Of a DNA stretch of 5,523 nt, positions 1 to 5,523 are shown one piece after another. This DNA comes from Clostridiales bacterium (lineage in GTDB: Bacteria; Bacillota; Clostridia; Oscillospirales; Acutalibacteraceae). The notes under the pieces are model-generated. The model searched no databases. It was not told the origin of the DNA and saw only the letters and a list, made by a program, of their open reading frames with translations. The position numbers and the translations under genes are program-made. The stretch lies in NCBI GenBank assembly GCA_012516295.1, contig JAAYWU010000249.1, forward strand, positions 1 through 5,523. The letters run 5' to 3'. Numbering within the stretch: the first letter of the stretch is position 1; the number at the start of each line of letters is the position of its first letter.

Positions 1-1610
1 CCATCGCGAAAAGCGGCTCCCTGAATTTCAAAAAGGAAATCGAGCAGAAGGAAGATATTGAAATCATTGGCCAGTTCGGCGTCGGCTTTTATTCCGCGTT
101 TATGGTCAGCGAAAAGGTTACGGTGCTGAGCAAAGCCTTTGGCAGCGAAGAAGCCTTTAAATGGGAGAGCACCGGAACGGAGGGGTACACCATTGAACCC
201 TGCGAGAAGGAAGACCGCGGTACAACCATAATTTTGAAATTAAAGCCAAATACCGAAGATAACAATTACGATGAATTCCTTGAAACCTACACACTTCGGA
301 ATCTTGTGAAAAAATATTCGGACTATATCCGCTATCCGATTAAAATGGATATTGAAAAAAGCCGCCTGAAGGAAGGAACCAAGGACGAGTACGAAACCTA
401 TACCGAAAATGAAACGCTCAACAGTATGGTTCCGATCTGGCGGAAAAATAAGAACGAGATTAAGGAAGAGGAATACAACGAATTTTATAAAAATAAGTTC
501 ATGGATTATACCGACCCCATAAAGGTCAGCCCTTCCAGCACCGAGGGCACCGCAACGTACAACGCCCTGCTTTTCATCCCCGCCAGAGCGCCGATGAATT
601 TCTACACCAATGATTACGAAAAGGGCTTGCAGCTTTACTCCAACGGCGTTCTGATTATGGATAAATGCGCGGATTTGCTTCCGGATTATTTCAGCTTTGT
701 ACGCGGTCTGGTCGATTCGCAGGATCTGTCGCTGAATATCTCGCGTGAAATGCTCCAGCACGACCGCCAGTTAAAGATTATTGCCGGCCGTCTTGAAAAG
801 AAGATCAAATCCGAGCTGGAAAACATGCTTGCCAATGAACGGGAAAAATACGAGAAGTTCTTCAAAAACTTCGGTCTGCAGTTGAAATACGGCGTTTATC
901 AGGATTTCGGCCTGCATAAGGAAGTTTTGCAGGATTTGCTGTTGTTCTATTCTTCCAGCGAAAAGAAGCTCGTAACCTTAAAAGAATACGTTTCCCGCAT
1001 GAAAGAGGGACAGAAGTACATCTACTATGCATGCGGCGAAACAGTCGAGCGTGTGGATAGGCTTCCGCAGACAGAGGCGGTAAAGGATAAGGGCTACGAA
1101 ATTCTGTACCTGACCGACGGCGTGGATGAATTTTCCATCCGCATGCTGATGAAGTACGCCGACAAGGAATTTAAGTCCGTTTCCGCGGATGACCTGGGAC
1201 TGGAAACCGAAGAGGAAAAGCAGGCCGCCGCAAAACAGGTTGAAGAAAACAAGGACATGCTGAACTTCATGAAAGATGCCCTGGAAGGGAAAGTAAAGCA
1301 GGTTATCTTGTCGCAGAAGCTGAAAACCCACCCGGTCTGCCTGTCGACCGACGGGGCGATTTCCATTGAGATGGAAAAGGTGCTCAATGCCATGCCTTCG
1401 AATGAAAAGGTAACTGCACAGCGCGTTTTAGAGATTAACGCCAACCTTCCGATTTTCAAAAAGCTCTGTTCGATTTATGAAAACGATAAGGATACGTTAA
1501 AGGAATACGCGTCCCTGCTGTATACGCAGGCTCTGCTGATTGAAGGCGTCACGATTGACGACCCGGTGGAATTCTCCAATCAGGTCTGCAACCTGATGAC
1601 AAAGGATTAA
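1..1610 (+). CDS. htpG: Molecular chaperone HtpG (bacterial Hsp90), 5'-truncated by window edge
   Basis: Cytosolic ATP-driven homodimeric chaperone that remodels late-folding or stress-damaged client proteins, often with DnaK. The reading frame is already open at the left edge: the first full codon is at base 3, and an in-frame IAKSGS precedes the ATG at 102, which is therefore internal and not the start. By recall of E. coli HtpG (624 residues), about 95 N-terminal residues are missing, including the ATP-binding Glu/Asn helix and the DNGxGM motif. The 535 visible residues begin just before the GHKL glycine motif [11 protein letters not shown] (visible residues 23-33). The middle domain spans roughly 135-400 and carries [10 protein letters not shown], whose Arg (visible residue 248, codon 744-746) matches the gamma-phosphate-contacting arginine of Hsp90s. 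The signature [14 protein letters not shown] follows. The C-terminal dimerisation domain (about 415-535) has [14 protein letters not shown] and ends without the eukaryotic MEEVD, as expected in bacteria. No frameshift is seen. The gene converges on the minus-strand operon and shares its terminator. Confidence 0.97.
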   Translation, partial: IAKSGSLNFKKEIEQKEDIEIIGQFGVGFYSAFMVSEKVTVLSKAFGSEEAFKWESTGTEGYTIEPCEKEDRGTTIILKLKPNTEDNNYDEFLETYTLRNLVKKYSDYIRYPIKMDIEKSRLKEGTKDEYETYTENETLNSMVPIWRKNKNEIKEEEYNEFYKNKFMDYTDPIKVSPSSTEGTATYNALLFIPARAPMNFYTNDYEKGLQLYSNGVLIMDKCADLLPDYFSFVRGLVDSQDLSLNISREMLQHDRQLKIIAGRLEKKIKSELENMLANEREKYEKFFKNFGLQLKYGVYQDFGLHKEVLQDLLLFYSSSEKKLVTLKEYVSRMKEGQKYIYYACGETVERVDRLPQTEAVKDKGYEILYLTDGVDEFSIRMLMKYADKEFKSVSADDLGLETEEEKQAAAKQVEENKDMLNFMKDALEGKVKQVILSQKLKTHPVCLSTDGAISIEMEKVLNAMPSNEKVTAQRVLEINANLPIFKKLCSIYENDKDTLKEYASLLYTQALLIEGVTIDDPVEFSNQVCNLMTKD

Positions 1611-1647
1611 AGCCATATCCATGGGAATCCCCAAAGCCACATACACG

Positions 1648-1687
1648 AACAAAACCTCCTGCTGTGTCTACAGCAGGAGGTTTTGTT
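1648..1687. terminator. Bidirectional rho-independent terminator between convergent genes
   Basis: Bases 1648-1664 are perfectly complementary to 1671-1687, giving a 17-bp stem. T1665-A1670 can add one more pair, leaving a GTCT tetraloop. The core is the GC-rich CCTCCTGCTG/CAGCAGGAGG. It is flanked by A-rich bases on the left and T-rich bases on the right, so each strand reads stem, then TTTTGTT. It lies 37 bases after the htpG stop and 24 bases after the stop of the minus-strand transglutaminase-like gene, the right place to end both transcripts. The U-tract is interrupted by a G and is partly inside the stem, so efficiency could differ between the two directions. No other element is seen in the 101-base gap. 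Confidence 0.93.
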
Positions 1688-1711
1688 GTGCCGCAAATAC
1701 CATGGGCGGAT

Positions 1712-4291
1712 TTACAGAAGATTATAAATATACTTAAACAAAAGCTGTTTCCATTTCGGCAGGCGTCTGTAATTTTCCAAAGCGAGACGCTGTGCAAACT
1801 CCGTCATGGTTTTTAATTCTTCCTTGGTAACGCCGTTCCGGCTGAACCTTGCTTTCTGAGCAAGATCGTTTATTTCCTCGCTGATTTCGCCGCCGAATTT
1901 TGTTAACCGCGTCAGATACGTGTAAACGCCGATTGCGGCTTGGCGGAAATCCGGCTGTGCAAAGCATTTTTTCCGCTGGCTTAACACATATTTGTGTTTG
2001 AGGATTGTGAATGCAAGCAAAGCGAGAAGAATCGCTGCCGCAATCAAAATCGGGAACCGGGCGGCTTTGGTATCCGAAACCGCTTTTGCGCCGGCCTTCG
2101 GTGAAGAATCTGGCGAAGAGGATACGGTGCTGTTCGGGGCTTTGCTTTCCGCCTGCCCTTCCGGCTTGCTTGCCGCTTTGCCTTGGGCGGGGCTGCTGGT
2201 TTCAGACGAGCTTTGCTCAGGGAGCTGGTTGACGGGATTGTTTTCCTGCGTCAGATTTCTATCTACCCTGAAGCCGGGAGTAACCTCCATGGGCTGCCAG
2301 CCAAGCCCGGGATAATATATTTCCACCCAGGCGTGTGCGCGGCTGTCCGGGATATTCGCCCAGCCGTCCGCTGAGGCGTTTTTATAGTCTTGGGGAGTAA
2401 CGATATATCCCTCCGCGTAGCGGGCCGGTACGCCCATTGCACGCAGCATTACGGCTGCCGCTGTGGCAAAATGCATGCAGTAGCCACGGCGGCTCTTTGT
2501 CAGAAAGTATTCCGTAAAGTCCTCTCCCTCGGGCACCTTTCCGGGATTCAAGGTATAGTAGCAGTTTTTGCTTAAATAATCCTTTACGGCATTTACCATG
2601 CCTTCTACGTCGGCGCGGGAATCGGATTGCAGGGCCGCCCGTTTTTTTAAAGGACCCATCAAACCTTCCTGCTTTAACAGCTTTTGTACCTTTTCCCGGG
2701 TGCTTTGGGGAAGTTGGGTGTACTTATCATACAGGAACAGGCGGTACGCCTGTTCTGTTTCCATATAGCTCCTGCTTTTAATATCCATTTCCTGCAGAAC
2801 ATTTTCAGGAATCGTGCTTTTGTAATAGGATTCCGCATTTCCGGAATTCAGATCATTGTATTTCTCCTGGCTTTCAAAAAAGCGCATCACATGGTCCGGG
2901 ATGTTGTACCCTTCTGTGGAGGGAAACATGCGTTTTGTGATCAGGCTGTAGACCAATCCGCTGATATTGGAAGAGACTTCGCCCGGTCCCAGTCCGTATG
3001 CATAGAAAGTATATTCGGAAGTGCCGAAGAGAGAATCCGAGCGGATACATTCGTCGTTTACAAAATGCACGCCGATAATGGCTTCCGGTGTTGTGGAAAG
3101 GTTATAGGGCGCGTAAATGCATTGCTTTGACGCCCGTACGTTCCGGATTCGTATTCCGAACGGGTTCAAAAGGGGGTTATCCTGCTGGTGCAGAAGGGAT
3201 GCGAACCAATAGAGCATGTTCTGGACGTTTCGACCGCCAAGCTGCCGGTTTATGGCGGTGTATTCGGCATCGGGGAGTTTTTCCCAGCGCGAACCGGTAA
3301 AAACGCTTCCGGCAAAGCTCTTTAAGTAAAGGGGGTACTGTTTGTTCGATTTGATTTGCAGGGCGGTTTTTCCGCTAAACTGGATATTGCCCGCATTGTT
3401 TAAATCGACGTGATTCGTATTTCCCGCCAGCGCCCTGCTTCCGTTCATCAGCGGGCTGTCCGCTGCCGCTTCAATCAGCTTTGTACGCATTTTATCCAAC
3501 TCCGGCGGACGCTGGTAGCTTTGCATTGGGAACAGGGAGAGAATCAGCGCGAAGCACAGAAGAAGCGCCGGGATGGAAAGCAGTCCGCTTCTTGCGGCGG
3601 CAGCGCTACTTTTGCACATATATCCGCTTTTGATTTTCAGAAATCCCTTCTTTTTTTCCGCCGGAAGCCGGGTTAAGAGCATTGCGGCCCAACAGGCAAA
3701 CAAGGACAGCACCGCTGTAAAGTTTGGTGTAATCAGAAACGCAAGCGCGGCAAACAGGAAGGGAGAGGTTATGAGGAAAGTAAAACAAAGGCTTTTTTGC
3801 TTAATAACCGCATTGCACACAAGGCCGGTGACAATGAACAGGACAAACACCAGAAACAGGGTACAGGTTTCCGGATACAGCTCCTTTTTTACGCTTACCA
3901 GATAAATGGGAAAATCCAAATCCGTACGGCTTGCATAGGTTTTCATAATTTGATTGGTTGTTATTACGAATCCCTGCGCCATTCCGGCCCGGAAATACCA
4001 GGCCGCGGCGGCGTAAAGGATGACCAATAGGAAATGGATGTAAATGCGTGCGCGTTTCAGTGAGTAGGATACGGTAAAGACCGCGGCGAACAGAAGGGCG
4101 TACAGGTTCACCGTCAGGGGCAGGACAGGTAGTGAAAAAGCGGAGATAAAGCACCATGCGGCGCCTAAAACGCCCAGAAGGACTACGGTAAAGGAAAACG
4201 CCGCGTTTTCAGCGGCGGATGGCTTCTGCTCCATCAGGCGCGGAGCGGCGATTTCCATGCCGGACTTTGTCTTGCGCTTGCCTTCGCTCAT
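1712..4291 (-). CDS. Transglutaminase-like (TgpA/YebA-type) membrane protein with external Cys-His-Glu domain
   Basis: An 859-residue integral membrane protein. Hydrophobic segments lie near residues 32-52, 57-77, 83-100, 142-163, 168-187, 190-206 and 237-256, with an eighth at 745-764. Lys/Arg-rich loops (78-82, 207-235, 765-775) obey the positive-inside rule, which puts residues 257-744 outside the cell. The transglutaminase core is about 560-672: RRGYCMHFA holds the candidate nucleophile Cys605 (codon 2477-2479), SRAHAWVEIYYPGLGW holds His653 (2333-2335), and WQPMEVTPG puts Glu669 at the usual Asp position. Residues 257-559 match no domain I can name. Residues 684-744 form a Ser/Pro/Ala/Lys linker, and the 95-residue cytoplasmic tail has the DUF4129-like AQKARFS...KEEL pattern. 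The ATG is supported by an AGGTG six bases upstream. The gene follows the DUF58 gene by 17 bases. By family it may act as a protein cross-linker, amidase or protease, or on cell-wall peptides; the substrate is unknown. Confidence 0.92.
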   Translation of the reverse strand: MSEGKRKTKSGMEIAAPRLMEQKPSAAENAAFSFTVVLLGVLGAAWCFISAFSLPVLPLTVNLYALLFAAVFTVSYSLKRARIYIHFLLVILYAAAAWYFRAGMAQGFVITTNQIMKTYASRTDLDFPIYLVSVKKELYPETCTLFLVFVLFIVTGLVCNAVIKQKSLCFTFLITSPFLFAALAFLITPNFTAVLSLFACWAAMLLTRLPAEKKKGFLKIKSGYMCKSSAAAARSGLLSIPALLLCFALILSLFPMQSYQRPPELDKMRTKLIEAAADSPLMNGSRALAGNTNHVDLNNAGNIQFSGKTALQIKSNKQYPLYLKSFAGSVFTGSRWEKLPDAEYTAINRQLGGRNVQNMLYWFASLLHQQDNPLLNPFGIRIRNVRASKQCIYAPYNLSTTPEAIIGVHFVNDECIRSDSLFGTSEYTFYAYGLGPGEVSSNISGLVYSLITKRMFPSTEGYNIPDHVMRFFESQEKYNDLNSGNAESYYKSTIPENVLQEMDIKSRSYMETEQAYRLFLYDKYTQLPQSTREKVQKLLKQEGLMGPLKKRAALQSDSRADVEGMVNAVKDYLSKNCYYTLNPGKVPEGEDFTEYFLTKSRRGYCMHFATAAAVMLRAMGVPARYAEGYIVTPQDYKNASADGWANIPDSRAHAWVEIYYPGLGWQPMEVTPGFRVDRNLTQENNPVNQLPEQSSSETSSPAQGKAASKPEGQAESKAPNSTVSSSPDSSPKAGAKAVSDTKAARFPILIAAAILLALLAFTILKHKYVLSQRKKCFAQPDFRQAAIGVYTYLTRLTKFGGEISEEINDLAQKARFSRNGVTKEELKTMTEFAQRLALENYRRLPKWKQLLFKYIYNLL
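2276..2614 (-). other. Transglutaminase-like catalytic core of the membrane protein
   Basis: Sub-feature covering residues about 560-672. The order Cys605, His653, Glu669 and the flanking text (YCMHFATAAAVMLRAMGVPARYAEGY, shown here by its ends YCMHF and GVPARYAEGY) are hallmark transglutaminase/papain-like features: Cys at the start of a helix, followed by G-P-R and then the His strand AHAWVE. Glu in the third position is, as I recall it, common in Firmicute YebA-type members (WxPxExT), so the domain is probably active rather than dead. Confidence 0.9.
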
Positions 4292-4297
4292 TTTTCA

Positions 4298-4302
4298 CAC
4301 CT
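4298..4302 (-). promoter_or_regulatory. Ribosome binding site of the transglutaminase-like gene
   Basis: On the minus strand AGGTG lies six bases before the ATG at 4291. It sits inside the 17-base gap after the DUF58 stop codon (TGA at 4311-4309). This supports the chosen start and suggests that both genes are translated from one mRNA, possibly with reinitiation. No promoter or terminator fits in this gap. Confidence 0.7.
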
Positions 4303-4308
4303 GCTTTC

Positions 4309-5490
4309 TCATATTGTAATTCCGGAAAGGGAATCCTGTATGGTATTCGGAAGTATTTCCACTACGCTTATATGCATGGCTTTCAGATTCTCGGTAAATT
4401 CAGCGTCCTGATCGTTTTCCAAATTGCCCGTGTACAGCACGGTTGCTTTTATTCCTTCCATCCTGCCGAAAAAGAGGGGAAGCGCATCCGTCAGCCCGCC
4501 GGTAATGTAGATAACGTGCGCGCAGCGCATGCTATCCATGCTTTCCCGGGATTTCAGGGCATAAGGGACATCCCTGTAATAACTGGAAGAAAGCACCGCG
4601 TTCAGAAGAACCGCCAGGTCTTCCTCGTTTTCGATGGCCGCGTTTTCCATACGGCTGTTTCTTGCGTCGTACCATTCGATCCGGTGCTGGATTCCATTTT
4701 CCGTCAAAAAATGCGAAAGGGAGGCAAACGTTTCAATCAAGGCGTCCGCTCTCTCCATATCCGGAGCAAGCAGTTCGACCAACAGGAGCACCGCACTATC
4801 AGTCGGCAGGCTGAACTCCTTCACCATCAGCTCGTCCAGCTTGGAGCTGAGCTTCCAATGGATGCTTCTGAGCCGGTCGCCGCTGCGGTATGGCCGGATG
4901 TCGAAGATTTCCGACGGAGCATCGCCGGGTTTTATTTTGGAATAGACGCTGCTTTCCGCTTGCGTGGCCGCCGTACGGTCGATTTTTAGATCAATCGGAT
5001 AAATGCCGGGGGTAACGAATACCTCGGCTTGAGCAGCAGGCGCTTTATGCACGGAAAAAATACCCAAAAAGTCATAATATGTAATTTTCGTCACTTGAAG
5101 ACGGATTCTGCCGCAGTACTGCGAACACATGCGGTATTCCACGCGCTGTTCCGCTTTGGAATTGACGGGAAGAAACAAAATTTCCTCCTTTTTGTCGCCG
5201 CTGAGCGTGTTTTCGAAGGAGATTTGGATTTTTACGCCGGCAAGCGGCAGAAGGGATGTATTCTTCAGCACGATATAGGCACAGAAATCCCTCCTTTTGT
5301 TGGCCGCGGCGCAATCCGTTTCCAGCGAAACGTTGGTTTTCCGAACGGAGGAGAGTAAAAAAAGGAGGGGAAACAAAGGCAGGAGCAGCAGAAATAAAAA
5401 GGTAAAAAAGGAGAGGTATTCCTTGAAAAAGATACAGAACACAAAAGCGGCAAGCAGAAGCAGGCCGTAGGAAAGCCGATAACGAAACAT
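4309..5490 (-). CDS. DUF58 domain membrane-anchored protein (YeaD-like)
   Basis: A 393-residue protein. Two adjacent hydrophobic segments (about 8-22 and 26-47) form an N-terminal hairpin anchor, so the soluble remainder probably stays in the cytoplasm. A beta-rich stretch follows (about 52-165), ending in CGRIRLQVTKITYYDFLGIF (126-145), the DUF58 counterpart of RGxY...DPFGLF. The DUF58 signature YRSGDRLRSIHWK is at 201-213 (bases 4852-4890), followed by KLDELMVKEF. The C-terminal part (about 231-393) has the alternating strand and helix pattern of a von Willebrand A-like fold, but the usual DxSxS metal-binding motif is absent: the strand reads AVLLLVELLAPD. I chose the ATG at 5490 because AGGGGTG lies five bases upstream. 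A TTG at 5511 would add MRVRGAP but has no ribosome binding site. The frame stays open to the right edge, so a longer form cannot be formally excluded. Biochemical function is unknown; the family is linked to MoxR ATPases and transglutaminase-like proteins. Confidence 0.92.
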   Translation of the reverse strand: MFRYRLSYGLLLLAAFVFCIFFKEYLSFFTFLFLLLLPLFPLLFLLSSVRKTNVSLETDCAAANKRRDFCAYIVLKNTSLLPLAGVKIQISFENTLSGDKKEEILFLPVNSKAEQRVEYRMCSQYCGRIRLQVTKITYYDFLGIFSVHKAPAAQAEVFVTPGIYPIDLKIDRTAATQAESSVYSKIKPGDAPSEIFDIRPYRSGDRLRSIHWKLSSKLDELMVKEFSLPTDSAVLLLVELLAPDMERADALIETFASLSHFLTENGIQHRIEWYDARNSRMENAAIENEEDLAVLLNAVLSSSYYRDVPYALKSRESMDSMRCAHVIYITGGLTDALPLFFGRMEGIKATVLYTGNLENDQDAEFTENLKAMHISVVEILPNTIQDSLSGITI

Positions 5491-5495
5491 GGGGG

Positions 5496-5502
5496 CACCC
5501 CT
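5496..5502 (-). promoter_or_regulatory. Ribosome binding site of the DUF58 gene
   Basis: On the minus strand AGGGGTG, one mismatch from AGGAGGTG, ends five bases before the ATG at 5490. It decides the start against the in-frame TTG at 5511. The spacer is five C residues, which could pair weakly with the G run of the site itself. The site overlaps a TAG (5503-5501) in another frame that may be the stop of an upstream operon gene. Confidence 0.6.
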
Positions 5503-5523
5503 AACCCGCAATGGAAGGCGCCG

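Noticed and set aside
102..104. ATG as possible htpG start
   Set aside because: The frame is open and conserved upstream ([17 protein letters not shown]), so this Met is internal to the ATP-binding domain.
240..761. Minus-strand open frame of 173 codons inside htpG
   Set aside because: It lies fully within conserved htpG coding sequence, and its product is rich in Ile, Phe and Val with no domain pattern. It is a shadow of the chaperone gene.
1622..1633. Small hairpin TGGG-AATC-CCCA after htpG
   Set aside because: It is only four base pairs with no T-tract; the strong hairpin at 1648-1687 is the evident terminator.
1619..1705. Two CCATGG palindromes (1619-1624 and 1700-1705) flanking the terminator
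   Set aside because: They are only six bases each with no extended complementarity around them, so they are most likely chance and not a larger stem or a recombination site.
2684..3130. Plus-strand open frame of 148 codons inside the transglutaminase-like gene
   Set aside because: It is antisense to the external segment, which is in an uninterrupted and topologically consistent frame. No motif or ribosome binding site was noted.
4219..4989. Long plus-strand open frame (256 codons) antisense to the DUF58 gene and the start of the transglutaminase-like gene
   Set aside because: It spans the junction of two well-supported minus-strand genes and encodes a His/Arg/Phe-rich protein with no recognisable motif. 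It is a frame shadow.
5509..5511. TTG as alternative start of the DUF58 gene
   Set aside because: It has no Shine-Dalgarno sequence and adds a non-conserved-looking MRVRGAP. The ATG at 5490 has a good site five bases upstream.

Overview
The window looks like an ordinary chromosomal segment of a low-to-mid GC Firmicute, probably a Clostridia member of the Oscillospirales/Ruminococcaceae type. This rests on the Firmicute-style HtpG C-terminus, the seven-plus-one membrane layout of the transglutaminase-like protein, the AGG-type ribosome binding sites and roughly 50% GC. The assignment is inference from protein style, not from a database match.

Layout: positions 1-1610 (+) hold the 3' five-sixths of htpG, the bacterial Hsp90 chaperone; its start lies off the left edge. 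A 101-base gap (1611-1711) contains one strong, almost perfectly symmetric hairpin that can terminate transcription in both directions. Positions 1712-5490 are a two-gene minus-strand operon, read right to left: a DUF58 membrane-anchored protein (4309-5490), then 17 bases later a large membrane protein with an extracytoplasmic transglutaminase-like domain (1712-4291). The operon enters from beyond the right edge.

How the genes work together: htpG and the minus-strand operon converge on the shared terminator and are not co-transcribed, so their adjacency says nothing about a shared function. DUF58 and transglutaminase-like genes are classic partners, usually behind a MoxR-type AAA+ ATPase (Bacillus subtilis yeaC-yeaD-yebA is the same arrangement). 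The MoxR gene would be expected just past position 5523 but is not visible. The likely picture is an envelope-associated module: a cytoplasmic ATPase, a membrane-tethered DUF58 adaptor, and a membrane protein displaying a papain-like Cys-His enzyme domain on the outside. Its substrate is unknown.

I found no mobile elements, RNA genes, CRISPR arrays or broken genes. Nothing in the window clearly amounts to a new system. The most useful second-look points are the uncharacterised 300-residue external segment of the transglutaminase-like protein, the degenerate metal site of the DUF58 protein, and the still poorly understood role of the trio.
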